Assembly (NCBI RefSeq): GCF_900048895.1
Contig: NZ_LT160640.1
Location: 1,132,758-1,196,757 of the forward strand
Origin: Neglectibacter timonensis
GTDB taxonomy: Bacteria > Bacillota > Clostridia > Oscillospirales > Acutalibacteraceae
Direction: 5' to 3'
Length of the DNA: 64,000 nt
The position numbers were made by a program, and so were the translations under genes. This document shows, in pieces, positions 1 through 8,479 of this stretch. The stretch's first letter is position 1. The number at the start of each line of letters is the position of its first letter. The notes beneath the pieces are model-generated. The model made no database searches, was not told where the DNA came from, and worked only from the letters and a program-made list of their open reading frames with translations.

Positions 1-1
1 G

Positions 2-706
2 GTGATGTTCCGCAATGGCGTCGCGGGCGTGGTTTCCTCCCGGGTTCGCCCTGAAAAGGTGGAAAACCAGATGGTCAACCTATTTGTGGATCTCGGCGTG
101 TCCACCAAGCAGGAGGCGGAGCAGCTGGTGGAGATCGGTGATGTGGCGGTGTTCCTGGGGGATTACCTGGAGCTTGCCGGCAGCTGTGTGACCGCCAAAG
201 CCATTGACGACCGGGTGGGCTGCTATATGCAGATGCAGGCGCTGATGGAACTGGAAGCCCCCAAAAATGACGTCTACCTGGCCTTTACAGTGCAGGAGGA
301 GGTGGGTACACGGGGCGGCGGCGTTGTGGCTCATCAGGTGAGGCCCGACGTGGGCGTTGCGGTGGATGTGACTCCGGCCCATGACCGTCCCGGGGACCTG
401 GAGGGCAGCAACGCCCTGGGGAAGGGCGTCGCCATTAAGATTTCCGACAACTACTCCATCAGCGATGAAGGGCTGGTGGGCACTGCGGCGGGCCTGTGCA
501 GGGAACGTGGAATCCCCTATCAGAAGGACTGCATCTATGTAGGCGGCACCGACGCCGCCCCCATCAACCTTTCCGGAGACGGTGTAAAAACCATCGGCTT
601 CTCCGTCCCCACCCGCTACACCCACGGCCCCCACTGCATCGCCAGCCTAGAGGATATTTCCAGTACCGTGCGCCTGCTGAAAGCTTTCATGGACGCGGAA
701 TTTTAA
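2..706 (+). CDS. M42 family metallopeptidase, 5'-truncated by window edge
   Basis: This is the C-terminal two thirds of an M42 (glutamyl aminopeptidase/endoglucanase-like) cytoplasmic aminopeptidase. The 234 visible residues fall short of the usual 340-360, and the frame is open at the window edge, so the true start lies outside. The dinuclear metal site is visible: Asp in AIDDRVG, the catalytic and ligand glutamates in QEEVGTRG, Asp in AVDVTPAH, and the C-terminal His in YTHGPH. Members trim N-terminal residues from peptides produced by other proteases and form large tetrahedral assemblies. It has no visible partner downstream, where a terminator hairpin follows. The family call is firm; the substrate is not known. 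Confidence 0.93.
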   Translation: MMFRNGVAGVVSSRVRPEKVENQMVNLFVDLGVSTKQEAEQLVEIGDVAVFLGDYLELAGSCVTAKAIDDRVGCYMQMQALMELEAPKNDVYLAFTVQEEVGTRGGGVVAHQVRPDVGVAVDVTPAHDRPGDLEGSNALGKGVAIKISDNYSISDEGLVGTAAGLCRERGIPYQKDCIYVGGTDAAPINLSGDGVKTIGFSVPTRYTHGPHCIASLEDISSTVRLLKAFMDAEF

Positions 707-762
707 ATGCCAGATATCGGAAAAAAACGATAGACCAGGAACGTACAGCGTCTGAAACAGCA

Positions 763-803
763 CTGCCGCAAGCGGAAAGTTCTCCGTTTGCGGCAGCCTT
801 TTT
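763..803 (+). terminator. Intrinsic terminator after the M42 peptidase
   Basis: A 14-bp stem (763-776 with 783-796, one G-U pair, six-base loop) is followed by a run of five T. It lies 57 bases past the peptidase stop codon. The small convergent gene ends at 814 just beyond it. Confidence 0.85.
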
Positions 804-813
804 ATTTGGAAGC

Positions 814-975
814 TCAGCAGTTCTTTCCTTTTTCCAGAAGATTCTGGTAGACACGCTCCAGGTCCTCTTTCGAGGTCACCTCCACGCCGCTTTGCATGAT
901 CTGCTCCTGAAACACAGTGGGAAGGGAATTAAAGTATGCCTGGGCGCTCTGGTCCAGCTTGCTGCAATCTGGCAT
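814..975 (-). CDS. Small conserved-looking hypothetical protein, 53 aa
   Basis: I do not recognise this protein. From the ATG at 975 it has 53 residues, is acidic and soluble, begins MPDCSKLDQSAQAYFNSLP and ends in a helix-rich Lys/Asn tail. It has no signal peptide or membrane segment. An AAAGGA sequence 12 bases upstream is a plausible ribosome binding site. A GTG four codons upstream sits closer to that site and could be the real start. The open frame extends to a TTG at 1020, but the extra residues add nothing recognisable. It lies in the gap between two convergent genes, which makes a real small gene plausible but unproven. Confidence 0.55.
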   Translation of the reverse strand: MPDCSKLDQSAQAYFNSLPTVFQEQIMQSGVEVTSKEDLERVYQNLLEKGKNC

Positions 976-1076
976 TGCATTCACCGATCCTTTCAAAGTT
1001 TTCAGAAACAGTATTTGCAATTAACCGCCGGATATTCCAGCCGCGCCCGAAAAATTCACCTGGAACTAAGCCGGGC

Positions 1077-2264
1077 TCACTTTCCCAAAACGGTCTTGGC
1101 AAATTCTATGCCGAAGGCGCGGCACTGCTCCTGCTCCGCCTCGCTGGGCTTGAAGCGCAGCCGCAGGCCTTCGGAGACCTTCATCTTCAGCTGCTGCAGG
1201 CGCTGGGTCAGATTGGGCACCGCCTCGCCCGTCCAGCCATAGGAACCGAAAGCAGCCGCTTTCTTCCCGCCGTGGATGGTGGGGAGCATGGTAGAAGCCA
1301 AATCATAGATGGGTTTCAGGGCGTCCCCCAAAATGGTGGGCGACCCCAACAGGATTCCGTCCGCGAAAAGCAGCTCCTGCGGCAGCTTTTCGCAGCCATC
1401 CTCCACCAGATTGTAGAGCCTTGCGTCCACACCCTCGCTGCGGATGCCCTCAGCGATTTTTTCCGCCATATCCTTCGTATAGCCGTAGGCGCTCACATAG
1501 GCCAGAATCACCGTTTTATTCTGGTTGGGGTTGTCGGTTCTGCTCCATTCCCGGTAAGTGCTGAAAAATTCTTTCAGGCCTGTGTCCAACACAGGGCCGT
1601 GGCCGGTGCAGATCATCTCCACATCCATCTTCTCCACCCTGTCCAGCGCCTTGTTCATAAAAGGCTTGAAGGGGCCGAGAATGTTGTCGAAATAGTATTT
1701 GGCCGCCCGCAGGTAGCCTGCTTCGTCCTCCACCCTGCTGCGGAAAATTCCCTCACAGCAATAGTGGGCGCCGAAGGAATCACAGGTGAAAAGGGTCTTG
1801 TCTTCGGGAATATAGGTATACATGGTATCCGGCCAGTGGAGGTTGGGCTGAATCAGGAACTGCAGGGTCTTGTCCCCCAGGGAGATGCTGTCCCCCTCCT
1901 TTACCGTGCGGGACTTAAACGGTTTGTTCATGATCTGCCCCAGGAAATTGACAGCGCTCACCGTGCCCACCACTTCGATCTCCGGGTTCAGCTCCAGCAG
2001 TTTGGCGGCGCTGCCCGCATGGTCCGGCTCAGTGTGATCCACCACAAGGTAGTCGATCTTCTGAACGTCTGTGACAGCCTGCACCTTCTGCAGGTATTCA
2101 TCGAAAAACTTTTCCTTTGCGGTTTCGATGAGGGCAGTCTTTTCACTCCCCTTTACCACATAGGAATTGTAGGTGGTACCAAATTCCGTCTCCATAATAA
2201 TATCGAACACGCGCAGATCGCGGTCTAAAATCCCACACCAGGTAATCCCTTTCTTCAGTTCCAT
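1077..2264 (-). CDS. fprA: A-type flavoprotein (flavodiiron protein)
   Basis: This 395-residue protein is a flavodiiron protein that reduces O2 to water, or NO to N2O, in the cytoplasm of anaerobes. The N-terminal metallo-beta-lactamase-like domain (about residues 1-245) holds the diiron ligand motif HTEPDHAG near residues 77-84 and a later GHGP histidine. The C-terminal flavodoxin domain (about 250-395) binds FMN and contains AYVSAYGYT and SPTILGDALKP. There is no rubredoxin extension, so electrons must come from a separate rubredoxin or reductase. It is transcribed divergently from a Crp/Fnr regulator, which suggests control by oxygen or nitrosative stress. An AAAGGA ribosome site lies 9-10 bases before the ATG. 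Confidence 0.96.
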   Translation of the reverse strand: MELKKGITWCGILDRDLRVFDIIMETEFGTTYNSYVVKGSEKTALIETAKEKFFDEYLQKVQAVTDVQKIDYLVVDHTEPDHAGSAAKLLELNPEIEVVGTVSAVNFLGQIMNKPFKSRTVKEGDSISLGDKTLQFLIQPNLHWPDTMYTYIPEDKTLFTCDSFGAHYCCEGIFRSRVEDEAGYLRAAKYYFDNILGPFKPFMNKALDRVEKMDVEMICTGHGPVLDTGLKEFFSTYREWSRTDNPNQNKTVILAYVSAYGYTKDMAEKIAEGIRSEGVDARLYNLVEDGCEKLPQELLFADGILLGSPTILGDALKPIYDLASTMLPTIHGGKKAAAFGSYGWTGEAVPNLTQRLQQLKMKVSEGLRLRFKPSEAEQEQCRAFGIEFAKTVLGK

Positions 2265-2346
2265 GGAAGCTCATCCTTTCACAATTTTTTGACTCATCCA
2301 TATGGACTTCTTACTTTACATTTTCTTTTTCTTATACTATCATACA

Positions 2347-2377
2347 ATTATACGGTAATCTTGTTGCAGCTGCAACA
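2347..2377 (-). promoter_or_regulatory. fprA promoter overlapped by a 16-bp palindromic operator
   Basis: A -10 box TATAAT (2347-2352) and a -35 box TTGCAG (2370-2375) are 17 bases apart and point toward fprA. The -35 lies inside a perfect 16-bp palindrome, TGTTGCAGCTGCAACA (2362-2377). The inverted-repeat form fits a dimeric Crp/Fnr-type protein, and such a gene starts 130 bases away on the other strand. Position over the -35 suggests repression of fprA, but binding is inferred. Confidence 0.7.
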
Positions 2378-2515
2378 GTTTTTCGATTTTTTTCATTTTT
2401 TCCATTCTGTACAAAACCCCGGGCGAATCACCTGCGGCTTTGTCCATTTCCATGCCCGCTGTTCTGAATCCCAAGCGCCATACCCAAATACTACGATGAG
2501 GAAAGGATGATCGAG

Positions 2516-3211
2516 ATGCAGGAATTCTCCAAGCTTCCCCTGTTCAGCGGCAATCCGGAGACAGAATGCCAGAGAATGATGGAATGCTTCCGCGCTCCCC
2601 TGAAAAGCTTTCGCCCTGGGGAAACAGCCTATACATACGGTGGAGGCGGCGAAACGGTGGGCATCCTCCTGACAGGGACTGCCGCCGTGGTAAAGATTGA
2701 CGCGGGGGGCGGACGCACTGTACTGGAACGGCTGTCGGAGGGCGGCGTTTTCGGGGAACTGATCGCCTTTGCCTCCCTGCCCTGCGACAGTGTCAGCGTG
2801 GTGTGCGAAACCGCCTGCGAGGTGCTGCTGCTCCCTCAGGAGAAGCTGACCTCCACCTGCGGGAAGGCCTGCGACTGCCACCGCATCCTCATCGAAAACA
2901 TGCTCTCCCTGATCTCTCGGAAGGCCTTCGCCCTCAGCGAGCGGGTGGAGGTGCTCTCCTGCCGCACCATTCGGGAAAAGCTGCTGTGCTGCTTCCGCAT
3001 CTTCGCGGCCAAGGAGCACAGCCTGAGCTTTACCCTGCCCTTCTCCCTCAGCGCCCTGGCGGATTACATCTGCTCCGACCGCAGCGCCATGATGCGGGAA
3101 CTGAAACGGCTGCGGGAGGAGGGATTCCTGGAGGTATCCGGGCGGAACGTCCGCTTCCTCTCCGAGCATCCCTTTGAAAAGGCGGACCTCTGCGCAGCCT
3201 CTCTTGTCTGA
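2516..3211 (+). CDS. Crp/Fnr family transcriptional regulator
   Basis: The protein of about 231 residues has an N-terminal cyclic-nucleotide-binding-like beta roll (about residues 25-120, with GGVFGELIAF) and a C-terminal winged helix (about 155-220, with SLSALADYICSDRSAMMRELKRL as recognition region). Several cysteines lie between the domains (CGKACDC near residue 115), so a redox or metal sensor is possible. An in-frame ATG at 2507 also exists, but the GAGGAAAGG ribosome site abuts it directly and is better spaced for the ATG at 2516. It is divergent from fprA, whose promoter carries a palindrome suited to this family. The ligand is unknown. Confidence 0.9.
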   Translation: MQEFSKLPLFSGNPETECQRMMECFRAPLKSFRPGETAYTYGGGGETVGILLTGTAAVVKIDAGGGRTVLERLSEGGVFGELIAFASLPCDSVSVVCETACEVLLLPQEKLTSTCGKACDCHRILIENMLSLISRKAFALSERVEVLSCRTIREKLLCCFRIFAAKEHSLSFTLPFSLSALADYICSDRSAMMRELKRLREEGFLEVSGRNVRFLSEHPFEKADLCAASLV

Positions 3212-3368
3212 ATATTTCCCCCAGGGGCACACAGGCCAAATCTGACATTTCTCTTAAGGATCAGGCCGGGAACTTGCGGATTTCTGTCCGGCAGGGTAGA
3301 ATTTTTCTATTCCCCCCAGCGCGGGGGAATCAGCTTGAAGAGTATTCAATTTTGAAGGGAGAACCAAC

Positions 3369-4085
3369 ATGCTTTCCATCAGTGGAGTGACTAAAAAATA
3401 CGGCAAGATGGTGGCCAACGACAACATCAGCTTTGCCGTGGGAGACGGGCAGATCGGCATCCTGCTGGGCCCCAACGGCGCGGGAAAATCCACCATTATC
3501 AAGTGCATTACCGGCCTGCTTCGCTTTACCGGCCGCATTGAGGTAAACGGCTTTGAAAACACCTCCCAGGAGGCCAAGCGCCAGCTGGGCTATATTCCGG
3601 AAATGCCAGCCGTGTACGACCTGCTGACCGTATCGGAGCATCTGGAGTTCATCCGCCGCGCCTACCGCATGGAGGACGAAGCCTACACCCGGGAGCTGCT
3701 GGAACGGATGGAGCTGTGGGATAAAAAAGACAAGCTGGGCAAGGAGCTTTCCAAGGGCATGCAGCAAAAGCTTTCCATCTGCTGCGCCCTGGCCCACAAA
3801 CCCCGGGTGATCATCTTCGATGAGCCCCTGGTGGGCCTGGACCCCCACGCCATCAAGGAGCTCAAGCAGATCTTCCGGGAGCTCAAGGCGGGCGGCGCCT
3901 CCGTGCTCATCAGCACCCATATGATCGACAGTGTGGAGGATTACTGGGATGTGGCCAACATCATGATGAACGGCCGGTTCGCCGCCACCAAGCTCAACGA
4001 CGGCAGCGAGGGCCAGAGCCTGGAGGACCTGTTTTTCGAAATCACAGAGGGAAAGGCCGACCCTCAGGAGGGCGGTAACTCATGA
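3369..4085 (+). CDS. ABC transporter ATP-binding protein
   Basis: This 238-residue nucleotide-binding subunit belongs to an ABC-2-type exporter. It carries Walker A GPNGAGKST (about residues 35-43), the signature LSKGMQQKLS (about 130), Walker B VIIFDEPLVGLD (about 150-160) and the switch His in STHMID. A GAAGGGAG ribosome site precedes the ATG. Its last codons overlap the next gene by four bases (ATGA), so the two are translationally coupled and form one transporter. The cargo cannot be read from sequence. Confidence 0.95.
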   Translation: MLSISGVTKKYGKMVANDNISFAVGDGQIGILLGPNGAGKSTIIKCITGLLRFTGRIEVNGFENTSQEAKRQLGYIPEMPAVYDLLTVSEHLEFIRRAYRMEDEAYTRELLERMELWDKKDKLGKELSKGMQQKLSICCALAHKPRVIIFDEPLVGLDPHAIKELKQIFRELKAGGASVLISTHMIDSVEDYWDVANIMMNGRFAATKLNDGSEGQSLEDLFFEITEGKADPQEGGNS

Positions 4086-5680
4086 AAAGCCCCCTTGTCT
4101 ACCTCACCGCCGTCAAGTTGAAAAACCAGCTGAAGGGCGTGCTGAAAAGTCCAGCCAAGCTGCTTTACGGCGTGTTCCTCATCGCCATGTTCGCCCTGGT
4201 GGCCTTTGCCAAAAACGAAACGGTGGGCGGCAATTTCCGCAGCATTTCAGAGCTGGGCGCCATCCTCACCATCTTTTACACCATCATGTTCCTGATGGTG
4301 TTCGTCACGGGAAGCTCCAGCAACACCCCCATGTTCACCCTGTCCGACGTGACGCTGCTGTTCCCCTCTCCCTTAAGCCCCAACAAGATTCTGTTCTACG
4401 GCCTGTTCCGTCAGCTGGGGGTCTCGCTGCTGCTGGGCTTCTTCCTGCTGTTTCAATACGGCTGGCTCAACTCCGTTTACGGGGTGGGCTACGGCCACCT
4501 GCTGCTCATCGTGGTGGGCTACGCCCTGACCCTGTTTTTCGCCCAGCTCTGCGCAATGGCGGTGTATGTGCGCACCAGCGGCAAGGACAACGCCGGACGC
4601 GCCATACGCCTCTGCGTTTACGGTGCAGCGGCTGTGTACATCGCCCTGGCGGCTTTCTCCTGCAGGGACGCCCTGCCCCTGCTCTCCCAGGGGGATTATG
4701 AACCCGCCCTGACTGCAGGCAGCGCCTTTTTCTCCACGCTGCCCGGCCTACTGTTTCCGGTTTCCGGGTGGATTTCCGGTATTGTGGGCGCCCTGTTCAC
4801 CGGGAACTGGCTTCAGCTGGCGCTGTGCGCCGTGCTGATCCTCGCCGCCTTTGCGGCCCTGCTCCTGCTGATCACCAAATCCAAAAACAATTATTATGAG
4901 GATGTGCTGCAGACTGCGGAGCTGGCCCAGTCCGCAATCACGGCCAAAAAGGAGGGACAGCTCGCCGAGGCCTCTCCGAAAAATGTGAAAGTAGGAAAAA
5001 TCGGTCTGGGCAAGGGGCTGGGCGCCAGCGCTATTTACTACAAGCACAAGGTAGAAAACCGCCGGTCCGGCGTGTTCTTTATCAGCAACATGTCCCTGCT
5101 GTTCGCCGTGATTATCATTGCCTTTTCCTTCTTCATGAAGATGGCGGAGGACGGCGCCATCATAGCCGTGTTCGCAATGGGCACCTACATGCAGCTCTTC
5201 TCCGTAGCCCTGGGGCGCTTTAACCGGGAGCTGATTAAGCCCTACATCTACCTGATCCCCGAACCTCCCCTGAAGAAGCTTCTGTACTCCCTGAAGGAAG
5301 GCCTTATCGCCGATTCCATCGAGGCGGTGCTCATCTTTGTGCCGGTGGCCTTTATCATCGGGGCCTCCCCCTTGGACACTGTATTCTGTATTCTGGCGCG
5401 CATTTCCTTCTCCCTGCTGTTCACCGCAGGAAACGTGCTGGTGGAGCGGGTGTTCGGAACCGTCAGCTCCAAGGTGCTGATTTTCTTCTTCTATTTCTTT
5501 TCCCTGCTGGTACTGGCGATTCCCGGCGTTGTCCTGGGCGTCGTCCTGATGACCTTCCTGCCGCTGCCCGGCTTTCTCGGTGTCTTTCTGGGAATGGCGC
5601 TGTGCAATGTCCTGCTTTCCCTCCTGGTGCTGTATCTCTGCCGCGGCCTGCTGCAGTACGCGGAGCTCAACAGCCGGTAA
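4082..5680 (+). CDS. ABC exporter membrane subunit
   Basis: This 532-residue polytopic membrane protein has about ten to twelve hydrophobic segments, with a cytoplasmic charged stretch around residues 265-320 that includes EDVLQTAELAQSAITAKKEGQLAEA. It resembles the Firmicute putative ABC exporter permeases that pair with a single ATPase gene. It overlaps the ATPase gene by four bases and is followed by a strong terminator, so the two-gene operon is complete. Substrate (peptide, lipid or drug) is unknown. Confidence 0.88.
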   Translation: MKSPLVYLTAVKLKNQLKGVLKSPAKLLYGVFLIAMFALVAFAKNETVGGNFRSISELGAILTIFYTIMFLMVFVTGSSSNTPMFTLSDVTLLFPSPLSPNKILFYGLFRQLGVSLLLGFFLLFQYGWLNSVYGVGYGHLLLIVVGYALTLFFAQLCAMAVYVRTSGKDNAGRAIRLCVYGAAAVYIALAAFSCRDALPLLSQGDYEPALTAGSAFFSTLPGLLFPVSGWISGIVGALFTGNWLQLALCAVLILAAFAALLLLITKSKNNYYEDVLQTAELAQSAITAKKEGQLAEASPKNVKVGKIGLGKGLGASAIYYKHKVENRRSGVFFISNMSLLFAVIIIAFSFFMKMAEDGAIIAVFAMGTYMQLFSVALGRFNRELIKPYIYLIPEPPLKKLLYSLKEGLIADSIEAVLIFVPVAFIIGASPLDTVFCILARISFSLLFTAGNVLVERVFGTVSSKVLIFFFYFFSLLVLAIPGVVLGVVLMTFLPLPGFLGVFLGMALCNVLLSLLVLYLCRGLLQYAELNSR

Positions 5681-5703
5681 GCAAATCCATAATACTATAA
5701 ATG

Positions 5704-5739
5704 ACAGCCTCCGGGATTCATCCGGAGGCTGTTTTCTTT
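5704..5739. terminator. Terminator between convergent exporter and sulfatase genes
   Basis: A perfect 11-bp stem (5704-5714 with 5722-5732) with a seven-base loop is followed by TTTTCTTTT on the plus strand. It ends the exporter operon. The convergent sulfatase gene stops about 60 bases beyond. Confidence 0.9.
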
Positions 5740-5801
5740 TCTCAGAGGCAGCCTTTCAGCTGGCCCGGAGAAATCGGGGACTTCTATTTTCCCAAAGGCT
5801 C

Positions 5802-7184
5802 TTAGTACCTGCTCCAGAAGGTTTGGGAAATTTCACTGGGGAGATCCTCCCATTGGTCCCGGTACCGCTCCAGCAGGGCGCGGAGCCGGGCAAGGTTTTC
5901 CTGCTGCTCCGGGCAGGCGGAAAGGTCCCGAAGCTCAGCCGGATCCTCCTTCAGGTCAAAGAGCTGTGTCCGCCTTACCGGCCCCCGGTATTCGATCAGC
6001 TTATAGCGGCTGTCCTTGACGCCCCGCATCAGGTCCCGGTAGGCCAGATACAGGGTCTCCCTGGTTTTGACGCTGCCGTCCCCGAACATAGCCGCAAAGC
6101 TCTTCCCTTCCACGGTATCGGGAACCTCATGCCCCGTCAGCTCACAAAGCGTGGGATAAATATCCATCAAGTAGACATAATTTTCCACCTTTTTGTTTTT
6201 GGGAATCCCCGCGCCCGCGAAGACCAGCGGCACGCGCACGCTATGGTCGTAGAGATTCTGCTTGCCCAGCATCCCATGGCATCCCACAGCCAGGCCGTTG
6301 TCGCCGGTGAACACCAAAACAGTATCCTCCAACAGATTTTTCTCCCGCAGGGATTGGAGCAGCCTGCCAATCTCATAATCCAGATGGGAGATCATGGCAC
6401 AATAGTCCGCAAGCTCCCTGCGCACCGCCTCTTCCGTCCGGGGCGTGGGCAGAAGGATTTCGTCCCGGATATCCTCCACGCCCACCTCAAAGGGATGCCG
6501 TTCCATGAAGTTTTCCGGCAGCGTAAGTTTTTCCGGGTCGTAAAGCTCCTTGAAGCGCTGGGGCATGGTGCGGGGATCATGGGGAGCCAGATAGGCAAGG
6601 TACAAATAAAAGGGCCTGTCCTGGGGCCGGTTTTCCAGATAGTCCAACGCCGTGTTGGTCAGCAGTTCAGTGGAATGCACCCCAGGATGGAATTCATCGC
6701 AGTGCACCTGGATGGTCTCCCCCGTATGAAAAAAGTCCGCCACGAAATTGATCACATTGTCGTACTCCCCGGTGGGGTCGTAGTGGCTGACCGGCACGTT
6801 CCAGTGGTCCCACATCCCGCCGAAAAATACGTTTTCCCCGCCTGTGAACCCACGGGTAAAAGCAGGGCATCCGTTGTGCCACTTGCCCGTGCCGTAGCAG
6901 TCGTATCCGTCCCGGCGGAAGACCTCTGCAAGGGTGACGTCGCCCTCCGGGATGTTTCCTCCCTCCGCTTCCAGATGAAACAGGGAACGGCCGGAATTGA
7001 GCATGGCCCGGCTGGGCATACAGATCGCTCCGTTGGTACCGCCGGGGATATGGGCCTGTTCAAACACAGTACCGTTTTCTGCCAGCCAATCCAGGTTCGG
7101 AGTATGAATCTCCGGATTTCCCAGGGCGTGAATCGTATTGTAGCGTTGGTCGTCCGTCAGGATAAAAATCACGTTCTTTTTCAC
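5802..7184 (-). CDS. Sulfatase (Cys-type, formylglycine-dependent)
   Basis: This 460-residue type I sulfatase hydrolyses a sulfate ester using a formylglycine made from Cys55 in the motif CMPSR. Metal ligands Asp11-Asp12 (ILTDDQ) and the later GDNGLAVG match the alkaline-phosphatase fold. No signal peptide is visible, which suggests a cytoplasmic enzyme acting on imported sulfated sugars. The start is a GTG at 7184, seven bases after GAAGGG. The gene upstream encodes the anaerobic maturase needed to form the formylglycine without oxygen. Candidates for substrate are sulfated mucin or glycosaminoglycan sugars; the sequence does not decide. Confidence 0.94.
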   Translation of the reverse strand: MKKNVIFILTDDQRYNTIHALGNPEIHTPNLDWLAENGTVFEQAHIPGGTNGAICMPSRAMLNSGRSLFHLEAEGGNIPEGDVTLAEVFRRDGYDCYGTGKWHNGCPAFTRGFTGGENVFFGGMWDHWNVPVSHYDPTGEYDNVINFVADFFHTGETIQVHCDEFHPGVHSTELLTNTALDYLENRPQDRPFYLYLAYLAPHDPRTMPQRFKELYDPEKLTLPENFMERHPFEVGVEDIRDEILLPTPRTEEAVRRELADYCAMISHLDYEIGRLLQSLREKNLLEDTVLVFTGDNGLAVGCHGMLGKQNLYDHSVRVPLVFAGAGIPKNKKVENYVYLMDIYPTLCELTGHEVPDTVEGKSFAAMFGDGSVKTRETLYLAYRDLMRGVKDSRYKLIEYRGPVRRTQLFDLKEDPAELRDLSACPEQQENLARLRALLERYRDQWEDLPSEISQTFWSRY

Positions 7185-7205
7185 AGGTTTCCCTTCCTTT
7201 CAAGG

Positions 7206-7258
7206 AACCGCTGAATCCATCCGGCGCCCTGCCTTCGGCTGTGATTGGTTCAGCGGTT
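7206..7258. repeat. Stem-loop between sulfatase and maturase genes
   Basis: The 10-bp arms AACCGCTGAA (7206-7215) and TTCAGCGGTT (7249-7258) form an inverted repeat in the 182-base gap. There is no T run, so it is not an obvious terminator. The word AACCGCTGAATC recurs in another intergenic inverted repeat at 20470, which suggests a dispersed palindromic repeat family. Confidence 0.6.
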
Positions 7259-7366
7259 ATGCAATATGCTGTTTTGACCGTTTCAAGGGGGGCCGGACGG
7301 AAACCGCAGCTTTTTCCACCGCATCCCCGCCCGGCCCACAAAATGAATTTGTCCTGTTTAAAACAT

Positions 7367-8479
7367 TCAGCCTCTTCCCAATAAGGCTGCCAGCTCCAGC
7401 AGCTGCGGTTCCTTTTGCCGCAGGAATTCCCGATAGCCGCAGAACCCGCCTGTCTCGTCCACATACATTTCCCGGTGCATCCGCCGGCATCCGCCGCCGC
7501 AGAGCCTGCGGTAGGGACAGTCCCTGCACAGCTCCTCTTCGGGACGGGGACGGTTCACAAAGACCTTTGCAAGCGGCTGCTGCTGCAGCTCCGTCAGCCG
7601 CTGCTCCCGCAGATTTCCCAGCCTCCAGCGATCCAGCACATAGAAGTCGCAGGGGTACACGCCGCCGTCCGCCTCCACCACACACTGCACGTTGCAGGAG
7701 CCGTTGAAACCGCAGGCCGTCACGCCCCGGCCGGTCAGCAGGTTGAAAAGGTCGTCGAAAAATTTAACGCTCACATAGTTGCCCCGGAGGAATTCCTCCC
7801 GCCACAGGGGGAACAGCTCTGAATAGAACCCGGCGAACCGGCGGGGCGTCAGGGCCGATTTTTCGCGCTGCTCCGCTTCCAGGTCGGAAAGGCAGGGAAC
7901 AAACTGCACAAACCGTATTTTCTTCTCCCGCAGGAATTTCCAGGCCGCACGGGCATGGCGCGCCATTTCCGCCGTCAGCACCGCCAGCACATTGTACTGT
8001 ACGCCCAGCTTATCCATCCGCTCCTTGGCGGCAAGCACCCGGGAATATGTGCCTTTCCCCTGGGAATCCAGCCGGTTGGCGTCATGAAGCTCTGCATACA
8101 GGTCCAGGGACAGGCCCACCAGGAAATCGTGCTGCTTGAGGAACCTGCAGAACGCCTCATCCAGCAGCAGCCCATTGGTCTGCAGGGCATAGTGAACAGC
8201 CACCCCGGCAGGCCTCAGCCGGGCCGCTTCTTCAGTAAAAAACTCAAAATAGGGCAGTCCTGCCAGTGTGGGCTCCCCGCCCTGAAAGGCAAAAGTCACT
8301 TCGTCTCCCCGGCTCATTCCCGCGTAGACATTGCCGAGCATCCTGGTCACGGTTTCCCGCTCCATCACGCCGAAGCTGCGTACCTGGCGCAGGCTGCTCA
8401 CATCTGCGTAAAAGCAGTAGCTGCAGCGCATATTGCACAGCGAGGACGCCGGCTTGATCAAAATCGATATCTGTTTCAT
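7367..8479 (-). CDS. Anaerobic sulfatase-maturating enzyme (radical SAM, SPASM)
   Basis: This 370-residue radical SAM enzyme oxidises the active-site Cys of sulfatases to formylglycine in anaerobes. The SAM-binding cluster motif is CNMRCSYC (Cys15, Cys19, Cys22), followed by the GGEPT motif near residue 87 (QGGEPTLAG). The C-terminal SPASM region carries the cysteines of two further Fe-S clusters (CGFNGSCNVQC, CDFYVLD, CRDCPYRRLCGGGC). Asp in LSLDLYAELHD is placed like the proposed catalytic base. It lies directly upstream of a Cys-type sulfatase on the same strand, which makes the assignment strong. Confidence 0.95.
   Translation of the reverse strand: MKQISILIKPASSLCNMRCSYCFYADVSSLRQVRSFGVMERETVTRMLGNVYAGMSRGDEVTFAFQGGEPTLAGLPYFEFFTEEAARLRPAGVAVHYALQTNGLLLDEAFCRFLKQHDFLVGLSLDLYAELHDANRLDSQGKGTYSRVLAAKERMDKLGVQYNVLAVLTAEMARHARAAWKFLREKKIRFVQFVPCLSDLEAEQREKSALTPRRFAGFYSELFPLWREEFLRGNYVSVKFFDDLFNLLTGRGVTACGFNGSCNVQCVVEADGGVYPCDFYVLDRWRLGNLREQRLTELQQQPLAKVFVNRPRPEEELCRDCPYRRLCGGGCRRMHREMYVDETGGFCGYREFLRQKEPQLLELAALLGRG

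Noticed and set aside
5580-7214. A 544-codon plus-strand open frame
   Set aside because: It crosses a strong terminator and is antisense to the sulfatase gene.
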